Shown: one piece after another, positions 7,744 to 16,372 of the stretch
How positions within the stretch are numbered: the first letter of the stretch is position 1
Layout of the letters: the number at the start of each line of letters is the position of its first letter
Source of the DNA: Oscillospiraceae bacterium
Lineage (GTDB): Bacteria > Bacillota_A > Clostridia > Oscillospirales > CAG-272
Assembly: GCA_015064195.1 (NCBI GenBank)
Contig: SVSO01000039.1
Coordinates: 1 to 17,230 of the forward strand
Length of the DNA stretch: 17,230 nt
Direction of reading: 5' to 3'
The notes under the pieces: generated by a model
The model's database searches: none
What the model was told of the DNA's origin: nothing
The model's input: the letters and a program-made list of their open reading frames with translations, nothing else
Translations under genes and position numbers: made by a program

Positions 7744-8784
7744 ATGATACAAATCCAGAACCTTGTCAAACGGTTCGGCAGCAAGTACGCAGTGGATGAT
7801 ATGAGCTTCACCATCAACGATGGCGAGATCGTCGGCTTCCTCGGCCCTAACGGTGCCGGCAAGTCCACGACCATGAATATCATCACCGGCTTCATGTCGT
7901 CAACCTCCGGTACCGCCACCATCGGCGGCATCGACATCCTCGAAGATCCCATCGAAGCGAAGAAGCTCATCGGCTATCTCCCTGAGCAGCCGCCGCTTTA
8001 CATGGACATGACCGTACGTGAGTACTTAAACTTTGTTTACGACCTCAAGGGCTGCCGTCTCAACCGCGTCAAGCATCTCGCCGAAATCTGCGAGGTCGTC
8101 AAGATCGCGGACGACTACAAGAAGAATCGCCTCATCAAGAATCTTTCCAAGGGCTACAAGCAGCGTGTCGGCATCGCGCAGGCGCTGGTTGGCAATCCCC
8201 GCGTCATCATCCTCGACGAGCCGACGGTCGGTCTTGACCCCAAGGAGATCATCGAGATCCGCTCCCTCATCCGTACCCTCGGTGAGAGCCACACCGTCAT
8301 CCTCTCGACTCACATCCTCACCGAAGTTCAGGCAGTCTGCGACCGCATTCTCATCATCAACTCCGGTAAGCTGGTAGCCGATGAAAAGACGGAAAACCTC
8401 ACCAACATGATCGAAGGGAACCGCCGTCTCAATGCCCGCATCTGCGGCCCGCAGAGAGACATCCTCCGCGCACTCCGCAGCATCAGCGAGATCACCCATG
8501 CCGAGGTTGTCGGCGAGCGCGAAGGCGACAGCTTCCTCTATATGCTCGAAAGCACCGCCGGCGTTGACATCAGAAAGCCGCTCTTTAACCTGCTGGCGCA
8601 GAACAACTGGCCGCTCATCGGTCTTGAGCAGATCGGCTCCAACCTGGAAGATATCTTCATCTCGCTGGTTGACAAAAAGCAGAAGGAAAACAAAAAATCC
8701 CGCGACATCCCGCAGTTTGAGATCAAGCTCCCCGGTGATGCTCCCGCAGAAACCACCGATTCCGAAAAGGAGGAGAATAACTGA
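7744..8784 (+). CDS. ABC transporter ATP-binding protein, GldA-like
   Basis: 346 aa. It powers an ABC-2 type export or membrane complex with the next genes. All nucleotide-binding motifs are intact: Walker A GPNGAGKST at 34-42, Q-loop in LPEQPPLY at 79-86, signature LSKGYKQR at 134-141, Walker B VIILDEP at 154-160, D-loop GLD at 163-165 and H-loop STH at 188-190. Residues about 220-320 form a C-terminal extension, followed by a charged, Lys/Glu-rich tail ending SEKEENN. Start: the ATG at 7744 has GGGGGA at 7731-7736 with 7-nt spacing and gives the standard MIQIQNLVKRFG beginning; the open frame extends to 7642 but would begin inside the promoter. Its stop overlaps the permease start (TGATG). 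Together with the next three genes it matches the GldA/GldF/GldG plus DUF4340 set. Motif assignment is certain; the substrate is unknown. Confidence 0.93.
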   Translation: MIQIQNLVKRFGSKYAVDDMSFTINDGEIVGFLGPNGAGKSTTMNIITGFMSSTSGTATIGGIDILEDPIEAKKLIGYLPEQPPLYMDMTVREYLNFVYDLKGCRLNRVKHLAEICEVVKIADDYKKNRLIKNLSKGYKQRVGIAQALVGNPRVIILDEPTVGLDPKEIIEIRSLIRTLGESHTVILSTHILTEVQAVCDRILIINSGKLVADEKTENLTNMIEGNRRLNARICGPQRDILRALRSISEITHAEVVGEREGDSFLYMLESTAGVDIRKPLFNLLAQNNWPLIGLEQIGSNLEDIFISLVDKKQKENKKSRDIPQFEIKLPGDAPAETTDSEKEENN

Positions 8785-9494
8785 TGCTGGCAATTTACAA
8801 ACGCGAGATGCTCTCCTATTTCACATCTCCCATCGGATACGTTTTCATCGGCGTATTCCTCGCCATGAATGCGTTCATCTTCTCGATCTCCACCCTCATG
8901 ATGGGCGAAGACAGCGCGGTAAGCTCTTACTTCACCTTCGTCATGTTCATCTTCATCGTGCTCGTTCCCATGCTCACCATGAAGATGTTCAGTGAAGAAC
9001 GCAAAATGCGCACCGAGCAGCTGCTTCTCACCGCTCCCATCAGCCTGATGGGCATGGTATTCGGCAAGTTCTTCGCAGCCTTCACCATGTTCGGCGGCAC
9101 CTTCATCGTCGGCAATATCATCAATTTCTCCACCCTGTACGTTTACGGTGAGCCGAACACCGCCATCCTCGTGTCCAACTCCATCGGCATCCTGCTCATC
9201 GGTGCGGCATTCATCGCCATCGGCCTGTTTGTTTCCGCACTCACCGAGAACCAGATCGTCGCTGCCATCGGCACCATGGGCATTCTCATGTTCATGCTGC
9301 TCATCGGCTTCCTCAATGAGTACATCGGCGTTTATGTCATCCGCGTGGTGCTCAGCTGGATCTCCATCTTCAGCCGCTTCGGCAACTTCGGCTACGGCAT
9401 CCTCGACCTCGCGTCCCTGCTGTATTATTTCTCGATCTGTTTTGTATTCATGTTCCTCACCGTGCGCATTTACGAAAAGCGCCGCTGGTCGTGA
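8784..9494 (+). CDS. ABC-2 type transporter permease, GldF-like
   Basis: 236 aa integral membrane protein. About six membrane segments can be read: near 17-38, 50-67, 95-117, 130-152, 158-178 and 210-228. Family signatures include SYFTSPIGYVFIGVF at 11-25, the EERKMRTEQLLLTAPIS coupling region at 71-87 and the C-terminal FGYGILDLASLLYYFSICFV followed by EKRRW. These match the GldF-like ABC-2 permeases that accompany GldG auxiliary proteins. Translation starts on the last base of the ATPase stop (TGATG), so ATPase and permease are made together. Only 26 nt separate it from the GldG-like gene. The protein is probably a homodimer in the membrane, or works with the TM helices of the two following proteins. 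Substrate unknown. Confidence 0.9.
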   Translation: MLAIYKREMLSYFTSPIGYVFIGVFLAMNAFIFSISTLMMGEDSAVSSYFTFVMFIFIVLVPMLTMKMFSEERKMRTEQLLLTAPISLMGMVFGKFFAAFTMFGGTFIVGNIINFSTLYVYGEPNTAILVSNSIGILLIGAAFIAIGLFVSALTENQIVAAIGTMGILMFMLLIGFLNEYIGVYVIRVVLSWISIFSRFGNFGYGILDLASLLYYFSICFVFMFLTVRIYEKRRWS

Positions 9495-9520
9495 TGGCAC
9501 TATAATGGAGGTAAATTCAG

Positions 9521-11005
9521 ATGAATATGAATATGACAAAATTCGATCCCGCACGCAGCCGTAAGCTCAAATACGGCGCTATGTCGGTCATCATGACTAC
9601 GGTCGTCATTGCGGCTGTGGTCATCGTCAACGTGATTTTCTCGGCGCTGGCATACAACAAGAACTGGTACATCGATATGACCAAGGACAAGCTCTACGGC
9701 CTGTCCGATGCCGGTCGTGAGATGCTGGACACAATCGATCACGACATCCAGATCCATTTCTGCGCGCCCTATGATGAGCTGGAGGCGAACTTCTATCAGA
9801 AGTTAGTCTTTGAGCTGGTCAAGGAAATGGCCGCATCCTACGACAACATCACCTACGACTACATCGACATCATTTCCAACCCCACCGCCATCAACAAGTA
9901 TAAATCCACCACCGCAACATCCATCAAGACCACCAACATCATCGTCGAAAGCGGCACGGAATTCCGCGTATTCACGCTGGAAGCCATGTTCGTCTTCAAC
10001 GAGAGCCAGGTTGTCTGGGCATTCAACGGCGAGAAGAAGCTGATCACCGCCATGATGCAGATCACCCAGGCGGAGACTCCCATCGCTTACTACACCTACA
10101 CCCACGGTGAAGCCATCTCCGAAAACGTCTACCTGCTTGAGCTGTTCTATGACGCCGGCTACGATGTCCGTCCCATCGACCTGACCAAGGAAGATGTGGA
10201 TCCCACCGCAGACGTTATTCTCATCTGCAACCCGATCTATGACTTTGAGGGCATCTCCGAGGATACCAAGGGCAGAAAGTCCGAGATCGAAAAGATCGAC
10301 GACTTCCTCGACGGCTTCAACAATGTTATGGTATTCTGCGACCCCGAGACACCGGTTCTGCCTGAGCTGTTTGAATTCCTCTATGAATGGGGCATCGAAT
10401 TTGATCAGTCCCAGCTGAAGGATCCCACCAACGCAATCGATACCGAGAGCCTCGCCATCGTGGGCAACTACGCCATCGACGAATCCCTCGGCGCATCCCT
10501 TGTAAAGCCCATCACCTCCCTCGGCACGCCTCCCAAGACCATCGTCAAGGAAGCACGCCCCATCAACCTCGTATGGGATGCCAAGGACAGCCGCATCACC
10601 TCCACCGTTCTCTACACCTCCGACACTGCGGACAAGTATTCGCTGGAAACCGGTGAAATGGTGGATGAAGGTCAGTTCCCGCTGGTCGTTCTCAGCCGCG
10701 AGTCCCGCTACATCGAGAATGTACCGCACTACTCCTACGTATTCGCAGTCGGCTCCAAGTACTTCGCTTCCGATGATTACCTCGGAAAGAGCACCTACGG
10801 CAATGCGGATATCCTGCACAACATGATGCTGACCATGGGTAAGGAGCAGGTGCCGATCGACCTCGACTTCAAGCTGTTTGAGGATGAATCGCTGGATATC
10901 ACCACTCAGGAAGCCGCCAACTGGACCATCTTCCTCACCGCGTTCATTCCGGCTGTCGTTCTCATCGCCGGCATCGTTATCTGGATCAGGAGAAAGCACG
11001 CATGA
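9521..11005 (+). CDS. GldG-like ABC transporter auxiliary protein, membrane anchored
   Basis: 494 aa. A basic N-terminus (SRKLKYG) precedes a membrane helix at about 23-43, then the family-typical IDMTKDKLYGLSDAG at 51-65, a large outside domain (about 45-465) and a second helix at about 468-489 ending in IRRKHA. This hairpin topology with an extracytoplasmic alpha/beta domain is that of the GldG/ABC-type uncharacterised auxiliary family (PF09822-like). Within the outer domain, the segment ending PIAYYTYTHGE (about 187-197) is a typical conserved strand-turn. In Bacteroidota, GldG works with GldA/GldF in gliding; in Firmicutes the role is unknown. The start has GGAGGT at 9507-9512 with 8-nt spacing. 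The stop overlaps the start of the DUF4340 gene (ATGA). Family fairly sure, function open. Confidence 0.88.
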   Translation: MNMNMTKFDPARSRKLKYGAMSVIMTTVVIAAVVIVNVIFSALAYNKNWYIDMTKDKLYGLSDAGREMLDTIDHDIQIHFCAPYDELEANFYQKLVFELVKEMAASYDNITYDYIDIISNPTAINKYKSTTATSIKTTNIIVESGTEFRVFTLEAMFVFNESQVVWAFNGEKKLITAMMQITQAETPIAYYTYTHGEAISENVYLLELFYDAGYDVRPIDLTKEDVDPTADVILICNPIYDFEGISEDTKGRKSEIEKIDDFLDGFNNVMVFCDPETPVLPELFEFLYEWGIEFDQSQLKDPTNAIDTESLAIVGNYAIDESLGASLVKPITSLGTPPKTIVKEARPINLVWDAKDSRITSTVLYTSDTADKYSLETGEMVDEGQFPLVVLSRESRYIENVPHYSYVFAVGSKYFASDDYLGKSTYGNADILHNMMLTMGKEQVPIDLDFKLFEDESLDITTQEAANWTIFLTAFIPAVVLIAGIVIWIRRKHA

Positions 11006-12624
11006 GCATGAACAACGAAAATTTCAACAATCAGCCTGAGGAGGAGGAAAAGATCGACCGGAGCGAATCCACCCTCTTTTCCGCCCCCGCAGAAACGCTG
11101 ACAACCCGTCAGCGAAAAAGTACCCTCCAGAAGCAGCGCCGGCTGGTCATCATTCTGGCCATCATTGTCGCCGCCGCCATCTGCGCTTACTTCTTCGTCG
11201 TCGTTCCCATCGTCAACTATGTGGAAGAAACCGCCGGCCCGGACATTGAGCTGCTGGAAGGCGAAGTGCTTGGCACAAACGACCGTATCCTCATGTTCGA
11301 GCAGATGGAACGCTCGGAGATCCAGGAGATCGAAGTCCACAACGAATACGGCGAATTCGGCTTCTACTGGGATGAGGAGGATGAATCCTTCTATGTGACC
11401 GGCTATCCGGAAGCTCCCTACGACAAGGAAAAGATCTCGTCCCTGTTCGTCAGCTCGGGCTACACCCTGTCCATGAAGCGTGTCACCACCGAATGCGAGG
11501 ACTGGTCGGAATACGGCCTTGCACCCGCTGACAATCCCGCATGGTACACCATCCACGGCCGCGAGGGTGAGGAGCACACCGTCTACATCGGCGATCCCAT
11601 CCCCACCGGCGCAGGCTACTATGTCCGCTACAAGGACAGAAACGCCGTCTATATCCTCGACTCCACCCTCGGCACGACCCTTCTCCAGCCGCTGGAAAAC
11701 ATGATCACGCCCACGCTGGCGCTGCCCATGAACACCAACGACTACTTCACCATCGAGAATTTCACCATTATGCAGGGTGAGGACATCAACATCATGATCA
11801 CCTATCTCGATGAGGAAGAAAAGGCAGCCGAAGCGTCCATGAGCGCATACAAGATGCTCGCTCCGGCGCACTACACCGTCAACGACTCCAACTATTCCAT
11901 CGCACTGGAGGTTCTCACGGCATTCCAGGGTACTTCCACGCTGGCCTACGATCCCACCGAGGAGGAAATGGAGAAGTACGGTCTGCTGGATCCCGAATTC
12001 GTGCTCTACTATGAGTATCAGGGCATCGAGCAGTATATCATGTTCTCAAAATCCGAGAACGGCGGCTATTATGCCTACTCCATCCTGTTCAATCTCATCA
12101 CCGAGCTTGATGCGGCCACCATGGAATGGCTGGAATGGGATCTCATTCACTGGGTTGATGCTCCCATCTTCATGATGAACATCAACGACGTGGAGACGAT
12201 CACCGTTGAAAGCGACACCGCCACCCGCACCTTCGACCTTGTGGGCGAGGGTCAGGAGCTGGTCGTCACCGAGCGCGCCACCGGATTCAAGCCGGAGGTG
12301 CAGAACTTCCGCCAGTTCTACAAGACTCTGCTGTCCGTGGATATGCAGGATTATGTCTATCCCACGGCAAACTATGAGGGTCTGACGGAGGAGCAGATCG
12401 CCGCACTTGACGATTCCAAGGATCTCTACATGACGCTGACCATTCTGACCCGCGCAGGTCAGGAAAAGGTCTACAAGTTCTATCCCTATTCCACCAGACG
12501 TGCTTACTACACCGTCGATGGCAAGGGCGAATTCTACGTCCAGCGCGATATGGCCACCAAGGTCATCACCGACGCGGAGAAGGTCATGACCAACACCGAG
12601 ATCGACTCGGAAGCGCACAGCTAA
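11002..12624 (+). CDS. DUF4340-type membrane-anchored protein of the ABC/GldG cassette
   Basis: 540 aa. A hydrophilic acidic cytoplasmic N-terminus (1-47, ending in a basic QKQRR patch) is followed by one membrane helix at about 48-70, then a large extracytoplasmic region of beta-rich, repeat-like sequence. Repeating elements such as SEIQEIEVHNEYGEFGFYW, WSEYGLAPADNP and MEKYGLLDPEF, and later INDVETITVES, fit the DUF4340 fold, in which units ask how a residue environment responds along the chain; I recognise it mainly by this pattern and by position after a GldG-like gene. The start overlaps the upstream stop by 4 nt (ATGA). The gene ends the operon: a strong terminator follows 7 nt after the stop codon. 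No catalytic motif is seen. It presumably sits on the outside of the membrane with the GldG-like protein; its actual role is unknown. Confidence 0.8.
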   Translation: MSMNNENFNNQPEEEEKIDRSESTLFSAPAETLTTRQRKSTLQKQRRLVIILAIIVAAAICAYFFVVVPIVNYVEETAGPDIELLEGEVLGTNDRILMFEQMERSEIQEIEVHNEYGEFGFYWDEEDESFYVTGYPEAPYDKEKISSLFVSSGYTLSMKRVTTECEDWSEYGLAPADNPAWYTIHGREGEEHTVYIGDPIPTGAGYYVRYKDRNAVYILDSTLGTTLLQPLENMITPTLALPMNTNDYFTIENFTIMQGEDINIMITYLDEEEKAAEASMSAYKMLAPAHYTVNDSNYSIALEVLTAFQGTSTLAYDPTEEEMEKYGLLDPEFVLYYEYQGIEQYIMFSKSENGGYYAYSILFNLITELDAATMEWLEWDLIHWVDAPIFMMNINDVETITVESDTATRTFDLVGEGQELVVTERATGFKPEVQNFRQFYKTLLSVDMQDYVYPTANYEGLTEEQIAALDDSKDLYMTLTILTRAGQEKVYKFYPYSTRRAYYTVDGKGEFYVQRDMATKVITDAEKVMTNTEIDSEAHS

Positions 12625-12630
12625 ACGAAC

Positions 12631-12675
12631 AAAAGCTCACGACAGCTTCATCTGCCGTGAGCTTTTTCATTTTTA
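12631..12675 (+). terminator. Intrinsic terminator after the ABC/GldG/DUF4340 operon
   Basis: AAAAGCTCACG (12631-12641) pairs perfectly with CGTGAGCTTTT (12656-12666), an 11-bp stem; the loop region can add a CAG/CTG pairing after one mismatch. A T-rich tract (TTTTTCATTTTTATTT) follows. It separates the ABC operon from the TerB locus and lies 26 nt before the next promoter. Confidence 0.9.
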
Positions 12676-12700
12676 TTTACATAACATCTTTATAAAGCGA

Positions 12701-12729
12701 TTGACAGCGGGGCGATAATATGGTAAAAT
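12701..12729 (+). promoter_or_regulatory. Strong sigma-A promoter for the TerB/ATPase/deacylase genes
   Basis: TTGACA (12701-12706, perfect), a 17-nt spacer and TAAAAT (12724-12729), with TGG directly before the -10. Predicted start is near 12735. The leader is only about 32 nt, with GGAGGG at 12755-12760 six nt before the ATG at 12767. Both boxes and the extended -10 make this one of the best promoters in the window. Confidence 0.88.
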
Positions 12730-12766
12730 AATAGAATACAGATTTTGTTGTGAGGGAGGGATTCTC

Positions 12767-14488
12767 ATGGGCGATAAGCCGAATCATCTGAATGATATTG
12801 ATAATTTCTGGGATCTCAACAGCCTCCTGCCGAAAAAGCGTCCCGTGTCGCCGACACACCGTGCCGTCAACACCGAGACGGTGGAGCTGGAGCTTGGCGA
12901 TGGGGGCACACCGTCCGATTCCGGCGCATCCATTCCGCCCCGTCCCGCCGATTACGCGCCGCCCGAGCCGGCATCTCCGCGCAATGAAGCCCGCCGGCTG
13001 AATGAAATCCCCATGCGCCGGCGTGCCGAGGCCAATCGCGCACGGCCCATGGAGCCGTATCTCACCTATGAGCCGGATAGCCGTCTGCTCCGTCGTGTCG
13101 CCGTCTCAAAATGGCACACGCACTACAATTTCTACGAAAAATTCCGGGACGATGCCAGACGGTACTGGGACCGCGCACCCGCCGAATGTGAGCCGGTGTC
13201 CTTTTTCTCCTACATTCCCCAGTACAATCAGCTCAAATATGCCCAGCTCCGATGGTATATCAAATGGCGCGACAATGTGCGCCGGGGCATCTATCTGCGC
13301 ACGGATTTTTCCTACATCCTGCTGTATATTTTCGAGATCATCAACTGCCCGGATCTTATTGAGCCGTCCCGCGGGCTGGAGCTTCTGTGCGACATCTGGC
13401 TCAACTACCGCACCGAGCATCGCCGCATCGACAGCTATCTCTGCGACTGGGTGTGCGATTTCTGCCTCATCAATCAGCTGCCCTGCCCCACCGAAAAGCT
13501 GGAGCCTATTCTCGGCGACATCGTGGCGGCGGCGGAATTCAAGGAATTTTACATGGATGCCGGCACGAATATCAGCAGTGCGTCCAGCATCCTCACCTAC
13601 TGCTCCACCTACGACTGGCGAAGCAGCCGTTATGTGACAAAGGAAAATGTGAAGCTGTTCGCCGCCCACATCCGCGCCGCATTTGATAAAGCATACAGCG
13701 AGGTGCTGGCGGAAAAATTCGATGAGATCGAGGCGAAGGAAGCCCACATGGAGCGGGATGCCTACAATGGTGCGCTCTGCGTCTGGGACATGAAGCGTTC
13801 CCTGTCCATCGACTACATTTCCTACGCCCGCTCGCCCAAATTCCGCTTTGTGGTGACGGACATCATCAAATACAGCGAAAACCGCATCCGAATGGCGCTG
13901 GGTATCAAGGCGCGTCTCAAGGTGGAGGAGCTGTCCGACACGCTGAAGGCCTGCATCGACGAATATTTCGATGCCAATCTGCCCGCACCGGAGAAGCATC
14001 GCACGAAGCCGAAGGAAGAATACCGCGATCCGGAATACGACAAGCTCTACGAGCCGGCCACCCGGGAATTTTCCATGGACAATGCCCTTGCCATCGAGAA
14101 AAATTCATGGAGCACCACGGAGATCCTCACCTCCGCCCTCACCGATGAGCCGGAACCGAGCCCCGAACCGCCGAAGCCTTCACCGATCCCCGCCCATCCG
14201 CCGATCCCCACCGCGCCCATTCCCATGGCGGATGACGAGGACGAATTCGCCGCGCTTCTCACCCTGCTTGACGATGCCGCACGGGAGGCCTTGCGAATGC
14301 TTGCAGACGGCGATTCGTCCGGCGTTGCAAAAGCCGCCGCATCCTCGGGAATGCTGGCGGACGCGCTGGCTGACAAGATCAACGAAACCGCCTTCGATCT
14401 CATCGGCGACAGCGTGATCGAGCCGGACGGTACGGGATACACGATCATAACCGAGTACAAAGGAGAACTTGAAAAATGGCTGAAATGA
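12767..14488 (+). CDS. TerB-N / TerB-C domain protein, Shango-like defence component
   Basis: 573 aa. Residues 1-95 look disordered, Pro/Glu/Arg rich. Residues about 105-240 carry the TerB-N pattern: SFFSYIPQYNQLKYAQLRWY at 145-164, then IKWRDNVRRGIYLRTDFSYI at 165-184 and LYIFEIINC at 186-194. The middle (about 290-405) is helical, with RFVVTDIIKYSENRIRMALG at 360-379. A Pro-rich linker (460-487) leads to a TerB-C-like end: FAALLTLLDDAAREALRML at 494-512 and ADALADKINETAFDLIGDSV at 531-550. I do not see a separate central TerB core. These domains are known from tellurite-resistance-like and phage-defence loci; with the following ATPase and helicase they form the Shango set. It is the first gene after a strong promoter and overlaps the ATPase gene by 13 nt. 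No signal peptide or TM helix is visible. Domain call is good; the defence role is inferred from context. Confidence 0.85.
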   Translation: MGDKPNHLNDIDNFWDLNSLLPKKRPVSPTHRAVNTETVELELGDGGTPSDSGASIPPRPADYAPPEPASPRNEARRLNEIPMRRRAEANRARPMEPYLTYEPDSRLLRRVAVSKWHTHYNFYEKFRDDARRYWDRAPAECEPVSFFSYIPQYNQLKYAQLRWYIKWRDNVRRGIYLRTDFSYILLYIFEIINCPDLIEPSRGLELLCDIWLNYRTEHRRIDSYLCDWVCDFCLINQLPCPTEKLEPILGDIVAAAEFKEFYMDAGTNISSASSILTYCSTYDWRSSRYVTKENVKLFAAHIRAAFDKAYSEVLAEKFDEIEAKEAHMERDAYNGALCVWDMKRSLSIDYISYARSPKFRFVVTDIIKYSENRIRMALGIKARLKVEELSDTLKACIDEYFDANLPAPEKHRTKPKEEYRDPEYDKLYEPATREFSMDNALAIEKNSWSTTEILTSALTDEPEPSPEPPKPSPIPAHPPIPTAPIPMADDEDEFAALLTLLDDAAREALRMLADGDSSGVAKAAASSGMLADALADKINETAFDLIGDSVIEPDGTGYTIITEYKGELEKWLK

Positions 14489-15855
14489 CACAGCGAATTC
14501 CAAAGCGCGTCCTGTCGGGTCTGCTTTCCTCCATTTCCGCAGGCGTCGTGCCGCGTATGGGCGCACCCTATATCGCCATCGGGCGAAGCGAGGAGATCGA
14601 AGCCCTGCTCTCCGATCTGGAGGCGGTCAATGACGGCGGCGGCTCCATGCGCTTCATCATCGGCAAATACGGAAGCGGCAAGAGCTTCCTCATCCAGCTG
14701 GTGCGCGGATTTTCCCTTGAGCGGGGATTTATCACCGCCGATGCCGACCTCTCCCCCGAACGCCGCATCTGCGGTGCAAAGGGCACGGGAATCGCCACCT
14801 ACCGGGAGCTTATTAAAAATCTCGCGTCAAAATCCGCGCCGGACGGCGGTGCGCTGGTGCAGATCATCGCAAAATGGCTGTCCGAGCTGCAGTCACAGGT
14901 AGCGGCCGCCGGGCTTGAGATCGGCTCGGATGCCTTTGTGCGCGAGCTGACCGCCCGCATCTATACCCAGACAAGAGAGCTGGAATCCCAGATCGGCGGC
15001 TTCGACTTCGCCACGGTGCTGACTCAGTATTACAAAGCCTACATGGACGGCGATGAGGACAAAAAATCCGCCTGCATCCGCTGGCTGAGGGGCGAATATT
15101 CCACCAAAACCGAGGCTCGCAACGCCATCGGTGTGGCACTTGGCGGCATCATCGACGATGACAACTGGTACGAATATGTGAAGCTTCTGGCGGTATTTTT
15201 CCGGCAGATCGGCTATCGCGGCTTTGTGGTATTCATCGACGAATGTGTGAATCTCTACAAGATCGTCAATCGCATATCCCGCGAAAACAACTACGAAAAG
15301 CTGCTCTCCATGTTCAACGACACGCTTCAGGGAAAAGCGGAGGGACTTGCGCTGATTTTCGGCGGAACCCCGCAGTTTTTAGAGGATACCCGCCGGGGAC
15401 TGTTCAGCTATGAGGCACTGCGCAGCCGGCTTTCCGACGGTCAGTTCCAGAAGCAGGGCTTTAAAAATCTCATCGGCCCCGTCATCCGTCTGCGCCGGCT
15501 TTCCGACGATGAGCTGTTCGCGCTCATCGCCCGCATCACCGGACTCCACGGTCAGAATTACGGCTGGACGCCCCGCGTTACCAGCGAAGATATGGCCGCA
15601 TTTCTGAAGATCTGCCTCGACCGTGCGGGCGCGGACACCATGATCACCCCACGCGAGATCATCCGGGATTATATGACCGTGCTGAACATTCTCCTGCAGA
15701 ATCCCGATACCTCCTTCGCCGATGTGGTAGGCAGCGGCGTTGTGAAGCTGTCTCACGGCGAGAATGAGGACGAAAAGCTCATCGACGATGACGCACCGGC
15801 ATCGGAGCGTCCCAAGACCATCAACGATTTTTCTGCGGAGGATATTGAATTATGA
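14476..15855 (+). CDS. P-loop ATPase (BrxD/DUF2791-like), Shango-like defence component
   Basis: 459 aa. The start RIPKRVLSGLLSSISAGVVP (7-26) and GAPYIAIGRSEEIEALLSDL (29-48) are typical of BREX-type BrxD/DUF2791 ATP-binding proteins. Walker A is GKYGSGKS at 63-70, Walker B VVFIDECVNL at 251-260 (D255, E256), and LIFGGTPQFLEDTRRGLFSY at 293-312 with a following R-S-R-L is the conserved sensor-like region. The C-terminus is acidic. Start choice: GGAG at 14462-14465 is 10 nt before the ATG at 14476; a second in-frame ATG at 14485 would give an ATGA overlap but lies too far from that site. The gene overlaps the TerB gene by 13 nt and the deacylase start by 4 nt. BrxD-like ATPases usually pair with Lhr-like helicases, as here two genes on. 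Motifs are firm; naming as Shango rather than a BREX remnant rests on the TerB partner and absence of PglX/PglZ/BrxC in the window. Confidence 0.87.
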   Translation: MAEMTQRIPKRVLSGLLSSISAGVVPRMGAPYIAIGRSEEIEALLSDLEAVNDGGGSMRFIIGKYGSGKSFLIQLVRGFSLERGFITADADLSPERRICGAKGTGIATYRELIKNLASKSAPDGGALVQIIAKWLSELQSQVAAAGLEIGSDAFVRELTARIYTQTRELESQIGGFDFATVLTQYYKAYMDGDEDKKSACIRWLRGEYSTKTEARNAIGVALGGIIDDDNWYEYVKLLAVFFRQIGYRGFVVFIDECVNLYKIVNRISRENNYEKLLSMFNDTLQGKAEGLALIFGGTPQFLEDTRRGLFSYEALRSRLSDGQFQKQGFKNLIGPVIRLRRLSDDELFALIARITGLHGQNYGWTPRVTSEDMAAFLKICLDRAGADTMITPREIIRDYMTVLNILLQNPDTSFADVVGSGVVKLSHGENEDEKLIDDDAPASERPKTINDFSAEDIEL

Positions 15856-16328
15856 ATACAGCAGTCGCATACATGAACGAAAAGGGCTACGGCGAGCGCG
15901 TGAAGGTGCTCACCGAGTCCACCGCCACCGTGACCCTTGCCGCCGCTGCGCTTGGTGTCACCGAGGGCGAGATCGCAAAAACTCTGTCCTTTATGCTGGA
16001 CGGTGCGCCCATTCTCATCGTCATGGCAGGCGATGTCAAGACGGACAATGCCAAATACCGGGCGCAGTTCGGCGCAAAGGCGAAAATGCTCACTCCCGAT
16101 GAAGCGATCACGCTGGTCGGACACGCGGTGGGCGGTGTCTGCCCCTTCGGGATCAAGGAGGGCGTGAAGGTATATCTCGACGAGTCTCTGCGCCGGTTTG
16201 CGCTTGTTTGGGCAGCCTGCGGTGCCATTGACACGGTCATCGGCCTTACGCTTTCCGAGCTGGAACAGCTCTCGGGAAGCCTTGCATGGGTGGATGTGGC
16301 AAAGCCCGCCGCACCGAAAACGGAATAA
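15852..16328 (+). CDS. YbaK/EbsC-family aminoacyl-tRNA deacylase (Cys-tRNA(Pro)/ProX-like)
   Basis: 158 aa, normal length for the free-standing YbaK/EbsC group, which hydrolyses mischarged tRNAs such as Cys-tRNA(Pro). The pattern TLAAAALGVTEGEIAKTLSF at 28-47 contains the conserved lysine (K43), and GHAVGGVCPFGI at 90-101 is the glycine-rich substrate-pocket loop (GGxxPxG). VKVYLDESL (105-113) and ACGAIDTVIGLTLSELEQL (122-140) complete the fold. The ATG overlaps the ATPase stop (ATGA), and GGAGGA at 15837-15842 within the ATPase gene sits 9 nt upstream, so it is translated with the ATPase. The helicase follows 75 nt later from its own promoter. A housekeeping editing enzyme between two Shango-like genes is unusual: it may be an accessory, or a passenger. 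Family assignment is good; exact tRNA specificity is not readable. Confidence 0.88.
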   Translation: MNTAVAYMNEKGYGERVKVLTESTATVTLAAAALGVTEGEIAKTLSFMLDGAPILIVMAGDVKTDNAKYRAQFGAKAKMLTPDEAITLVGHAVGGVCPFGIKEGVKVYLDESLRRFALVWAACGAIDTVIGLTLSELEQLSGSLAWVDVAKPAAPKTE

Positions 16329-16343
16329 ATTGCGTCAAAAGGG

Positions 16344-16372
16344 TTGACAGAATTCCCGAAATGTGTTAAGAT
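16344..16372 (+). promoter_or_regulatory. Consensus promoter directly before the helicase gene
   Basis: TTGACA (16344-16349, perfect), a 17-nt spacer and TAAGAT (16367-16372), preceded by TGT, an extended -10. Predicted start is near 16379, with a leader of about 25 nt and GGAG at 16395-16398 five nt before the helicase ATG. No terminator is visible between the deacylase stop and this promoter, so read-through may add to it. Confidence 0.85.

Noticed and set aside
9501..9506. TATAAT before the GldG-like gene, possible internal promoter
   Set aside because: No -35 at 16-18 nt upstream (AGCGCC region) and no TGn; the motif overlaps the ribosome binding site spacing region of a 26-nt gap.
8538..11871. 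Three long minus-strand open frames (8538-9554, 9803-10999, 10906-11871) opposite the ABC operon
   Set aside because: They mirror the strongly biased codons of the plus-strand genes, lack recognisable domains, start signals and promoters, and the plus-strand genes have clear motifs.
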